Assembly: GCA_015680685.1 (NCBI GenBank)
Contig: MNCI01013895.1
Coordinates: forward strand, 612,317-676,316
Length of the DNA: 64,000 nucleotides
DNA from: Gnetum montanum
Lineage: Eukaryota > Streptophyta > Gnetopsida > Gnetales > Gnetaceae
Direction of reading: 5' to 3'
The notes below the pieces were generated by a model that ran no database searches, was not told the origin of the DNA, and worked only from the letters and a program-made list of their open reading frames with translations. This document shows positions 21,601 through 32,491 of the stretch, piece by piece. How positions within the stretch are numbered: the stretch's first letter is position 1; the number at the start of each line of letters is the position of its first letter. The position numbers and the translations under genes are program-made.

Positions 21601-24600
21601 TGCACTTTTTCAACTCTTGTCCATATTGCAGAAGCACCAATACTGTGTGGTCCTTGTGAAAAATCTTCTTTGTGATTCAAATATATAGCTTTCATTACTT
21701 TAGCCCATATGACATTTTGATTTATATTTCTTGAAGCTAACTTTCTCATGGTGCATGAAGAGTTTCACAGTGATGGCTTTATTTTATGGGCTTTATGTTC
21801 CACTACTTTATATTGAATTTCCTTATTTAAAATTTTGTAATTTTTCTTTGCCCACATAACTAATATCAATGATGTCCTCAGTTCTTATCGAAGGAATTAT
21901 AGCTCAACACTGTCTGTAATTTGATACTGGAATATTAGGCAAGAATTAGCTTTGCTAATATATTCATTGCTTTCACTGCATGCATTTTCCCCGGCAGTGA
22001 TCTTGTCAATAAATAATGGTGATGAATCGTTAATATTTTTGGTGCTGGTGTGAAAAGGCGTTTAATTGACAAAAGGATGCTGCTGGTGTAAGTGCAGAGT
22101 ATTTTGCTATCATTAACAAGTGGTCCTTGAACTGAAATAACTATTGTATACATATGGAAGGCATCATATTTAGTTATATGGGCAGACATTACGGTGCAAG
22201 ATTTCTTCCAAACATTTAGTTTCTAAGTTTGAATGCAGAAGCTAATTTTCGGCGCTGTATAAATTTGGACATAATGTTGTAATATGTGCTAACATGCTCA
22301 GGAGATTCTTTTTCTTTGCCAATAAGAAAATAAAATTTGACATTCAACCAGCGCAAGATTAGGAAAACTGATAAAACTAAAATGACTAAAATGATTTGTG
22401 TGAAAATATATTTTAAACAACTGATTTTTTAGAAATAAATATATTATTAAGAGCTGCAGTTTGGATTTTCCTAAATATGTTTTCTTGTTTTTTGTTTCGT
22501 TCTCTGTAGAACTTTTGATTTCATCATTTTGATGATTTTGCCTATGTTCAAAATGAAGACTAGTTGTTTTGCTCTATTATTGCTTCGGTAATCTTAGTTA
22601 TAGATCTCTATATTGTATGCAGGCTCGTTCATGGACAGTTGAGGGATCTTTGAAGTTAAGGAATTTCCTTGGTCATGGAGAAACTTGGGATTCTACAGGG
22701 GCATATGGATGGGACAAAACTTCAGAGATGAGTTGTGGAGTATATTATCCTAGATTTAAGTGTTTACCTGCAGCGTTAACCTCTCGAATATTTTTACATA
22801 CAGAGGACTGGGTGAAATACTCTTCTTACAAGCAAAATGTCCTTGGCTTTGCAATTGGATTGGGCAGCAATGAGCGCCATAGTGTGAACTATAATTTAAA
22901 ATGGAGATATACGTTAGATCCTTCTTTTCAAGCTTCTGGATCAATACGGAGTCAGTTAGGACATAATTTGCTATCGTCTGTGGCCTACAACTATAAGATT
23001 GATAAAAGAGATTCTTTTCTGAGGCCAAAACGTGGATTTGCATTTGCTTCTAGATCTGAAATTGCTGGCATAGGATGGGACAGCCGACTTGTAAGGTTCA
23101 TACGACAGGTAGGTTCTTTGTCAGAGCCTTCATCGTGCTATAAGTTGGATATTTATTATCTTGATGGGCATTCTCTAACATTTAGCGTTTTGTGTCTTGA
23201 ATAAATTAACTGTTTTCCCTCTTTTTGTTGGATGTTTTTATTCCGCAGTTGATTATTAACCGTATAAGGCTCAGAAGGTTATTTTTTCCTTTAGTTTAAT
23301 GCGTTTGTAATTTTTGCATGACATTTCATTTGACTTATGTTAATGTCGTGCTTATTCTGTCTCTCTACCCTTTTTCTCATGGATAATTAACGAACTGTAT
23401 CTTGTTGGTATGACTTTTGATCTGCATTATTCGGGTCTATACTGAACTGAACTTGAGATATTTAAGAAATTCTACAACAAATCCATTGTAGTTTCCTGGA
23501 CGCAATAAAAGTTTCCGGTTTCCAGTTTCCAAAATTAGTACTGAACTTTCGGTTTCAGTTCCTTGATGTCCATCGATCCGTCTGTCATCCGTTTCTTTTA
23601 TATAGCTGTCGAATAAACAATTAACCAAGGAATATTATATCTATTGTGGATTAATGTCTCTCTTATTGACATTAACAGTAGAGACACGTTTATTCAATAA
23701 GAGAGGCACACAGATGTAGTGCAACTACTGCTTTTTAAGAAAATACATTTTAAGACTCTCCCTGGTGTGCTAGTTGTTATCTAGATGCATTTCGTTTGTG
23801 TGGATCGAGCATGCTATTCCCATTGATGTAATCAACAAAATATTTAAGATTCATTCTTCTTTCATACTTTCTTTAAGAATTTAGCAAAATCAGATAATTA
23901 ATGCTGCCCACTTTTTTGTTATTTTGAACCACAGGAACTTGACTTTCGCTTTGCGATCCCGTTAGGATATTTCAATGCTGCTTTGAACTTTGGCGTTTCA
24001 GCAGGAGTTGTATTACCATGGGGAAAAGGATTCAAAAACATGTCTGTTCCTATATCTGATAGGTTTTTTATGGGAGGTCATTCTTCACTTGTTTGCAATT
24101 TGGGTGGCCCGACAGGGTTACTGGGATTTAGGTCCAGGGGAGTGGGGCCAACTGAGGCCAGAAGGGACAAAGAATTTCTGAAGAGTTTGAACAAGTCAAC
24201 CAAACAAGATGTTCCTGAGGTTCCTGAAGCTTCCGAACGAGACACCCTCGGAGGAAATGTGGCTGTTACCGGTTTTGCTGACCTTTCATTCGATCTTCCC
24301 TTAAAAATTTTTCAAAATGCAGGTGTTCATGGACATGTTTTTGGTTGTGCTGGAAACTTAGCTGCTTTAACTTGGGACCAATGCAAATCGTTCTCTTTGC
24401 GGAACTTTGCTTCAACGTTTCGTTACTCAGCAGGAGGTGGAATAGTTATTCCAACCAAATTGGCCCGCATTGAGGTCTGTTACGTTGCCTGACCCTTTTT
24501 CTAGATCTTTGAAGTATCAAAAAATATGGATTGTTTTTGTACAATTTTAAAATTGTCTTACTGGTTACTCTGTTTTTTGTTCTACTTGCAGATCAATTAT

Positions 24601-24669
24601 TGTGAAATTCTACGACAGCAAGATCATGACCGTGCAAAAAGAGGCATACAATTCAGTTTTTCAGCATAA
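18676..24669 (+). CDS. SAM50: SAM50, mitochondrial outer-membrane Omp85 assembly factor
   Basis: Core subunit of the sorting and assembly machinery, which inserts beta-barrel proteins into the mitochondrial outer membrane. Exons: 18676-19185, 22623-23108, 23935-24474 and 24592-24669 (170, 162, 180 and 26 codons including the TAA stop), all phase 0 with GT/AG borders; 537 aa. A strongly acidic Glu-rich leader (about residues 16-54) precedes one POTRA domain (about 66-170: VPVRVHDIFIKGNERTKDW, then LGIFESSVI). The C-terminal Omp85 barrel follows (about 171-537), with the conserved GFRSRGVGP segment of the Omp85 loop and FADLSFD. Order, length and exon-2 start (ARSWTVEGSLK) agree with plant SAM50; the chloroplast relatives OEP80 and TOC75 are longer with more POTRA repeats. 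The start codon lies in GATCGCCATGGCC, a good plant context. Confidence 0.95.
20712..20885 (+). repeat. tRNA-derived SINE copy (long-tail form)
   Basis: A-box-like ATTAGCTTGGTGGTAAGAGC and a degenerate B box in GGCCTGATTCTAGTGGGCAA are followed by CACTGAGTTATG, AAAAGGAATTCTGAAATTG and a GATCC-AAGAGGATCT-type end, then CAATTTCAATT. The body matches copies at 28950, 32955, 33245 and 36735. Confidence 0.65.
21180..21440 (-). pseudogene. LINE reverse-transcriptase zinc-binding tail remnant
   Basis: The minus frame reads INRCCFCKHACGARSYVFSH followed by CLVIAHVWNRVW. This is the arrangement of the C-terminal zinc-binding segment found after plant L1-type reverse transcriptases (C-x2-C, then H, C and a W-containing helix). 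A stop occurs just upstream and the rest of the element is absent. It lies antisense within SAM50 intron 1. Confidence 0.55.
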
Positions 24670-27566
24670 TAGATCATAGTTTTATTTTGTACATTTTTGG
24701 ATATTACTACATGTACTCCATTATTTAATGTCATTGATTTCTGCCATTGCCAATTAAAGGGTTTGGCATTTGTTTTAGGCAAAAGCCAACATGAGGCTCA
24801 TTTATTTGTCGGGATATTTTACTTTGATTCCCGTCATTAACTGCAACTGTTGAGTGAAACAATTGTATTGGATCACTTCAACACTCCTGCGTATGGTTGC
24901 GACTCCTTTCATTTGAGCCACGTTATTACTGATGGTTTACAAACTGTTATTCGTAGCCAAAGAGTAAAATGTCAATAAAATTTTGTGCCCACTCATCTGT
25001 AGTAGCAGGCACTTTGTCATTTTATGTTATCAACAACCCCAACTAGTGACATTCACTCATCTGGGACCTGCTTTGTGGAAAAAGCATTGAAACTTCGAGG
25101 GGAATAATTGACCGGAGTAAATAGTTGACCCGATTTTGTTAGTACAAGGTTAGGATGACATTGATGGTTGTCTTTTTTAAAGGTGATATCAATGATGACT
25201 GTTTATCACTGACCAATTATTTGAAAGCATTGACCTGAGCATTAATGAGTTGCGCAAAGATAAATAATCGTTTGTGATTAATGCTGATTAGATATTAATA
25301 GTCATCAATTTGTGCAAAATATGCAGACGTTGCTAAGACTTTCGTTCAAACTTGCCAGTGCGCATTAAACAAACCTTGTTCCATATCTCCATGGCATTCC
25401 AAATCTCTTCAAACATATTTAATTCAAACATGCTTAGGAAGTTTCCAACGCGTTTAATTCAAACACGCGGGGTGATATAAAAGAACTGTTCATAAGTTGA
25501 AAGATTTTATTTATAAAAAGGCGTAATGCAAAATGATATCAGCAAAATTGGTTTTGCATTACCGTTGTATTATGAATGTTTTCAACAGATTCACAAGAGA
25601 ATTGAATTTAATTTAATGTTTAAATTTTCTAATAATCGTTTGTCCCTTTAATTAGCTTCATTGCCATCCTAACAAGCTGCAAAATGGGTGGCCTTTTGAT
25701 TGAATTTATTCATTATCTTGCTGCAAAGTGACAGCATCAATGTCGTATAGGAGAAAATCAAGCCAAACTAAGACTCCACGTGGTTTTGTTGAATCGGAGA
25801 GATCAATCGCTTGAGTCTTTTCCAAGGAAAGCTTATATTTCAATTCTCTGTTTACAGATGTTCGCATTTCTATTGTCAGGTTGATTTGAAATTTGTATTT
25901 TGGATTGACTCACTTATGCTTTTGAAGTCTTTTTTCACCACTGACCTGTATGCTTTTGCAGAGGTCTCTGTTGTTATAGATTTGCTCGGCTCATTTTCTG
26001 TAATTATTTCTTGTGGGTGGTAGTATGTGTGTATTGTTGGTGTACCTACAATTCTCCATTTAGTATATAATTGGATCCGTCGTTTCCACCAATATGGTGG
26101 CTGTTTGCATTCCATGCAACCATTAAGCTTTCTGTTGTATTTGCAGTTACAGAGCTAAGGTGACATCACTCGCATGGGTACGTTTTCTGCACCTTTAAGC
26201 CTCAGCAAATTTGTTTGAAATAAATTTTTGAGTCTGCATGAGTGGTTCAGCTACCATTGTTGTAAAGTGGAGGGCGTGCAGCCCATAATTACAGCATGTG
26301 TTCATGCAAGTTTTGTAATTCTGGATCTTCAGCTTGTACGTTTATGGATTTATTAGTTGGACGGTAAACAAATATGATGGTGTTTGTGGGTGAATCTTCC
26401 TTGACTGATGACTGGTTCTCCGATTTTGAGTAGTTTTGAATCTGGCTTGGCGGACATTGCAATGTGCTACCATTCAATAGGACCACTCAGTAAGGTGAGA
26501 GGTAGATACATGTCGATGATCAGAAATTTGATTGTTCTACTTTGTATGAACTTGCCAATATTCCTTTGTACAAGACACACAGAGAGCTGTCTGGGCACGA
26601 CGACAGTTCTCGAATAACTTCTACACAACATGAGACCAAACCCACTGACGTTGAAAGCTGAATCCTGCTTTACCTTGAGCTTCCCACCATGAGCTTGCTT
26701 TACCTAGAGCTTCCCATCATGTCTTTTTGTACCTGGCTGTTGTTGCATCTGTATAACCGCTCAGATGGCCTAATTTTCTTTTCTTTATCTCTGAGTTTCC
26801 ATGCTCACTTCACCAGGGTCTGGGAAGTTTGGTGGACGAGGAAAATCCTAAAGAAAACTTAACCTTTTTAATGGCTGCATCAGGCTCGAATCCCCATCTT
26901 CCAACTTAAAAAGACAAGCACCTTACTCTACTTCCACAGTTATCCGGCAACAAACCCTAAAGCAGTTCCTCAGAGAGGAGAAAAATGGAGGAGTCAAAGT
27001 ACCCATATTCAAACTGGGCCAGTTCATTGCTTTTTTATTTCTGGAGGGACCAAAATGCAAGGGAGATGGAGGGCACAGTCATAATTAGGGGAAGCGACAT
27101 AATTACCATGGATGGTGGAGGGCCATGCCTAGTTGAGTGACCGAGGGGGAAAAAAGGGCGATTGGGCAACTGGCATGTGCAAACATTCCAGAAAGATGCA
27201 ACTAACGGAGCCAGTGGGGCCGAGTACAGGAGACACGGCATCATCCTGATCATCAATCAGCGCTGGTAAACTGTAGGTAAAAACAGGTTGGAAGGCCAAG
27301 AATTGCAGATGAACAACAGAAGCAAAGATTTGTCTTTCTGATCAAGGGCCTCTGTCTGCCCGGCTGGCTGACTAGGTCCACCACTGCTCTGATCCTGCTA
27401 CTGTTACTGCTCTCCTCCACTGATCCACGTCTCAGAGCTCCACCATTAATGCTAAAGGCATCCACAACGGCTAAATGGAGCAGCAGCAGCAGCAGCATCC
27501 AAGGCAAGGAAACCCATTCCCAATTCCATGCTGCTGAGTCCTGCTGCGATAGATTTCCATCCCCGC
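24670..27566. other. intergenic region between SAM50 and the receptor kinase gene
   Basis: Tandem-oriented genes flank it. Nothing coding was recognised: the open frames are short, without codon bias or family resemblance. The last 600 bases become more GC-rich, fitting a 5' untranslated and promoter region for the downstream gene, but no clear core promoter was found. Confidence 0.55.
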
Positions 27567-30262
27567 ATGGACAAGCCTCTGCTATTGTCGTCTTGCTTGG
27601 CAATAGCACTGTTGAAAATTTCAGTTTTTGTGGGTTGTGTGATATGCCAGAACCTTGAATCTGATACCAGGGCTCTGGAGGCCTTCAGGGATGCGGTGGG
27701 AGGGCCAACGCTGAAGTGGGCAAACAGAAACGCCTGCAATTGGACCGGTGTCCGTTGCCAGGCCGGCCGTGTGGTTTTTTTGAGCCTGCCGGCTGCAGGC
27801 CTCCTGGGCACAATTCCGCCATTAACGCTTGGAAACCTCACAGCCCTCAGGATCCTGAGGCTCCGATACAATTCTCTGCAGGGCTTCCTCCCCACGGATC
27901 TCCTGCAGTGCCGTGAGCTCCGGACCCTGTATCTGCAGAAGAACCAGTTGCAGGGCTCCCTGTTCCAGAACCTGTCACAGTGGCAGAACCTGGTCCGGCT
28001 GAATTTGGCCCAGAACAATTTCACAGGCACCCTGCCTGCTGCATCCCTGAAGCAGCTTCGCCGCCTGCGCACTCTCTTATTGCATCACAATGGCTTTACG
28101 GGTGAGCTCCCGGACCTTGACCTTCCCCATCTGGATCAGTTCAATGTCTCAGACAACAACTTCACAGGGCAAATCCCTAACTCTCTCAGGAAATACGTCC
28201 GCAGTGCTTTTCTCAACAATGCAGGCCTCTGTGGTGGCCCGCTGGTGGCCTGTCAGAATTCTACTTCCAATAGAACTTCTTCTGCTCCTCCACCACCATC
28301 ATCACCCACAACAACAAACTCAACTCCTCCCACAGTTATCAATGGCAGCAGCAACAAGCATTCTGCTGCCCTGATTGCAGGTGTGGCTGCAGGAGCAGGT
28401 ATAGTGGTGGGTTTGTGCTTGCTGGGTCTGTGTTTCATGTTCATTAGAAAGAGGAGATCCGGTTCTGGGGCATCAGCTGCAGCTGCTTCCAAGGGACCCA
28501 AGGGGCCATTGGATTCATCTACTTCCAGGGAATTTGAGTACTCCAGCTCGGTTCCTGATTCATCTGGAGATAAGAAGCTGGTGTTTTTGTCTGAGCAGCC
28601 TAAGGCATTTGGGCTGGAGGATCTTCTCAGGGCTTCGGCTGAGGTTTTGGGGAGGGGCACCCTTGGTACTTCTTATAAGGCACTGCTTGAAGTGGGCAGT
28701 GTTGTGGTTGTGAAGCGTCTCAAGGAAATTGGTGTTGGCCCTAGACAGTTCACGCAGCAGATGGCTATTGTCGGTCGTCTGAGTCACAAGAATCTTCTTG
28801 TTCTTAAGGCCTATTATTACTCTGGTCAGGAGAAGCTCCTTGTGTCTGAGTACCTGCCTATGGGCAGCCTTTCTTCTCTCCTCCATGGTACGTATTAAAA
28901 TAAATCCTTTGTTCATGTCATATATTTTTATTGAAAGGATCCAGTCACAATTAGGTGTTAGCTGAGCGATAAGAGTTTGGCATTGAAAACGCAAGTTTCC
29001 AGTGAGCAACACTAAGTTATGCATTAAAAAATTTCAGAAAAAGAATTCTGAAAGTGATCTAATAAATCCAAGAGCGTTGAAATAAACATAAAAATTCAGT
29101 TTCAATTTCAGTTTGAGATACTATCACAGGTTAATCATTCAGGATGGGCAAATTTAAAGAGTGTTTCTTAAATATTCTTGGACTTAATAAACTTGGGTTC
29201 TGGAGTTTTCTGTATTTCTAAATTGCATAATTTTTGCTTCCTTAGACCAGTCAATCGCAGATGAAGTTGTTCAGTCTTTCCAACAATGTTCCTTCTTGGG
29301 TTTTTACCACTGCAAACTTGCATGGCCTTTACTTTAGTACGTTGTTGGCTTGTTCCATATCCAGACGACTTTATCACAGACCACTTTCTAACAATGTTCC
29401 TTGATTATTTCCCGCATCGTATGTTTGGGTTCTTTTTCCGGTTTCCATTTTCAAATTGCTGAGGTGGCTTCTGGGAGGACTGATTTAACCTGTTCAAATT
29501 CCAACAATGTTCCTTGCTGGGGTTTTTAACCAATGCATGGCTTTTAATTATGTTGTTGACTTGTTTCATATCCAGACTAGAGTCCCAGATCACATTCCAA
29601 CAATATTCCTTGATTATTTCCCACATCATATGTTTGGGTTTTGTTTTTTCTTTTCCATATTTTAAATTGCTAAGTTGCTGGTTTGGTGAGCAGGGAGCCG
29701 AGGATCCGGCCACACATTGCTGAACTGGGAAGCAAGGGTACGGATTGCTCTTGGAGCAGCAGAGGGCATTGAATACATTCACAGACAGGGCAGCAGACTG
29801 GCACATGGAAACATCAAGTCCTCCAATGTGCTACTCACAGAGGAATACAACGCCTGTGTTTCAGACTATGGCCTGATCCAGATGGCCAATCCAAACTCTG
29901 CAGTGGGCAGGAAAGTGGGATACAGAGCCCCGGAAGTGACAGAGATCCGGGCCATTACACAGAAGGCAGATGTGTACAGTTTTGGGGTATTGTTGTTGGA
30001 GATGCTCACAGGCAGGGCACCGACTCAGGCATCTCTGAGTGATGAGGGAGTGGACCTGCCAAGGTGGGTTCAGTCTGTGGTGAAGGAAGAGTGGACTGCA
30101 GAGGTTTTTGATCTGGACCTCATGAAGCAGCAGCCTGCAGAGGAAGATATGGTCCAGCTTTTGCAGACAGCAATGGCCTGTGTGAGAGAGCATCCTGATG
30201 AAAGGCCTACCATGACAGAAGTGGTTCAGATGATCAGAGCCATCCCTCTCCGATCATCATGA
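27567..30262 (+). CDS. LRR-III receptor-like protein with probable inactive kinase
   Basis: Plasma-membrane receptor-like protein of the LRR-III group (RKL1/RLK902/PRK type). Exons 27567-28887 and 29694-30262 join within a Gly codon (LLH-G); 629 aa. Order: signal peptide from MDKPLLLSS to about residue 27; LRR N-terminal cap with ACNWTGVRC; about five LRRs ([65 protein letters not shown]); a Pro/Ser/Thr juxtamembrane linker; one membrane span ([20 protein letters not shown]); kinase-like domain. The glycine loop ([11 protein letters not shown]) and VVVKRL lysine are present. The catalytic HRD is HGN and DFG is DYG, so phosphotransfer is unlikely, as in much of this subfamily. An upstream in-frame ATG at 27528 would add 13 residues before the hydrophobic leader; 27567 gives a proper signal peptide. 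Confidence 0.92.
28888..29693 (+). other. receptor-kinase gene intron
   Basis: Donor GTACGT and acceptor GGTGAGCAG. It holds a SINE copy at 28950-29115. A short TTCCAACAATGTTCCTTG-like motif recurs near 29275, 29390, 29500 and 29598, which suggests local duplication. The intron sits after the first kinase subdomains, where LRR-III genes commonly have their single intron. Confidence 0.85.
28950..29115 (+). repeat. tRNA-derived SINE copy
   Basis: GGTGTTAGCTGAGCGATAAG (A-box side), GTGAGCAACACTAAGTTATG, AAAAGAATTCTGAAAGTG and TTCAGTTTCAATTTCAG are shared with the copies at 20712, 32955 and 33245. The B box is degenerate (CAAGTTTCC). Confidence 0.6.
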
Positions 30263-30917
30263 GGTGCCATGGCAATTTGAGCATGCTAGCAAAAAAATTA
30301 GGGACATCGATTTTTTTTTCACTCCTGTGATTGGATTCCTGGTCGTCAATTTTCATGTATATGTGTCTTTTTTCCAAGGAGCTGTTGGTAATGTATTTCT
30401 CTGAGATACCTCATCTTGGACTGCTCTGCATGAGCATTGGATATTGATAAATTATTGTTTACGCAATCAGTGTGGATTCATATTTTATTGCTTTGAGATC
30501 ACACATCGAAGCAGAATCATGTCTGAACATCTTTGTTTCAGCATGCTCCCTGAAAAGGGAGAATAGGGTCCAGACAGAATCTCCCGCTTTTAATATATCT
30601 ACTGTGTCATCTCAAATTGTTCAGTTAATGATGTCGTTCTTTCACTTTTCCTTTTGAACCTACCATTCTGCCTGCACAGCTTTTAAGGCTTGGATTGACT
30701 GAGCAGCAACGGAGCTACCATTCCATGGAATGTGTACAAAACTGCAGAACGCTTGTTATTTCATAAATAGTTGCTTCCATGTTACGGTGCATTTCCATGG
30801 CAGTTCATGACACTAATGCCCAAATTCTAATTAACATTAATGCAAAAGGCTAAATGGCTTCATGGAGACTTTGGATAATGCCTAAACTGAACCCTCATGC
30901 TTTGTTCTGTTAAAATT

Positions 30918-31035
30918 AATGTTCATGGGTTTAATTGTGGGGCAATGCTGAGTTATAAAATTTTAATTGGACTATATATATCTAGTGGTGAATTTATATT
31001 ACAATTCTTTTAGGTTCTAACATTCCCAAATCAAT
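30918..31035 (+). repeat. partial tRNA-derived SINE
   Basis: Retains GGGTTTAATTGTGGGGCAAT, GCTGAGTTATAAAATTTTAA and the terminal TTTTAGGTTCTAACATTCCC of the family seen at 4535-4800 and 17925-18085. The A-box half is missing. Confidence 0.5.
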
Positions 31036-31144
31036 GCTCTTTTAAAATCAATGGTTGATGAATATTGTAAACATAGTTTAACATAAACACTAGATTTGTA
31101 GAGTATTTTGAAAACTAGTATTTTATAAAAACAAAAAATATGTA

Positions 31145-31290
31145 TGGTGACTTAGTCATATCATCATAATCATTAAAATCATCATCATAGTCTTCTCTCA
31201 GCAAAACAAGGTGCACTACATGAATTCCTTTTTACCATGAGCTTGCATGAAGAGTTAGATCTTTACATGTTTATTTGCAATTTCTTTGAA
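31145..31290 (-). repeat. RTE-type LINE 3' tail (diverged)
   Basis: Minus strand: AAGATCTAACTCTTCATGCA, then GGTAAAAAGGAATTCATGTA, TTTTGCTGAG and AGACTATGATGATGAT. It follows the same order of blocks as the copies at 5965 and 55185 but is more diverged. Confidence 0.5.
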
Positions 31291-32491
31291 TCACTTTTTC
31301 CATGTCTTTTTTTACTGTGGTCACTAATAATAATATGAATTGAGAAATCACTGCCTATGTTAAAAGAAAATTGTGTTCGTCTAAAAATTATTTTTGCACC
31401 CTTCCCTGTTTCTTAAAAGAACGTTTTCTACCTTTCCACCATATATATTTTAATATTCTCACTTATTAATATCTTGCATAAACGGTGGGATTGATGTTAT
31501 AACATAAGGGTAAAGAAAAGATGGTAACCCACTCCATGCCAAATATATATATTTAAACTTCAAAAGATATGGTGAAACAGGATTCCTTACAATAATAATT
31601 ACAGTGATATTTCGCAAACAATTATTAATCATAAGATGTCATAAATGATGGTTAGCTCCTTGCCTTATTTAAGGGACATTTGACCTTCCTCGTTTCATAA
31701 ATCAATCTTCCTAATTTTACATAACTTAGAAATCGACCTCCTTGGTTTAATAAATCTGACAAATCGCTTTTTCCACCAAGTACAGCTGCGCCTCAATGTG
31801 TAAAATGATGAACACGCATAAATGGATTCAACCATGAAATCGCCCAAAATTATTAGAGTTTCACAATTTCGTTGTTCGGGAAAATGTAATTTTAAATCGG
31901 GATAAAGATATATTTAAAAACTCTAAAATTTTGATGAAGAGTTTGGACCGACCAGCTTTACCTCTCGCAAGTAATTAATCCGCGAATTCTATTACGTGAA
32001 GATCCCTCTTTTTTTCCAAATTAAAAAAAAAAAATCTGCATCAACATTTCTATTTCTTGAAAAAACTAAGCTGGACATTCTCCGTCACCGTCAACCGCGT
32101 AGAAATCGTAAAGATTGCGTGTAAAAATTAAAAATATTGTTGCACAAAACTGTGGGAAAAATATGTATGTATACAAAGAACTCCAGGTTGGGGGACCACT
32201 TCCTCAATTTGCAGGGAAGCATAATTAAATAGTGTACATCTTACAAACTCCTGAAACTGCCTTTACTTACAGAAGAATCAGGAGCAATGGCTCAAGCTGT
32301 GTGGGAAAAAAAAAGGACAAGTGAAACCATGTGAAAAAAATTTCTTCTTTACATGAGGAAAATTTTTGTCATCTTATGAGAGGAACAGAGAATATGAAAC
32401 AGATACAAGAAATATGGTACAGGTGAATCTTAAAAGAAATGTTCCCCAGATTTCACTCCAAGGAACGTAAGCCAAGAGACAAAACAACAGG

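Larger units (their letters stand above)
19186..22622 (+). other. SAM50 intron 1 (3.4 kb)
   Basis: Starts GTCGGT after the POTRA exon and ends TTGTATGCAG. It contains a short repeated stretch (19195-19390 and 19490-19600 share ATTTCAATATTTCTTCAATCC and nearby text), a SINE at 20712-20885 and a LINE RT-tail remnant at 21180-21440. The reading frame of exon 1 runs on to 19398 only by chance. Confidence 0.85.
30263..32491. other. intergenic region between convergent genes
   Basis: Lies between the stop of the receptor gene (+) and the stop of TAF1 (-), so it should hold both 3' untranslated regions. A partial SINE (30918-31035) and an RTE tail (31145-31290) are present. The rest is AT-rich with no recognisable coding sequence. 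Confidence 0.6.

Noticed and set aside
27253-28660. Minus-strand frames of 118-206 residues over the receptor gene
   Set aside because: They are shadows of a GC-rich coding exon; the plus strand has a coherent signal peptide, LRRs, membrane span and kinase-like domain.
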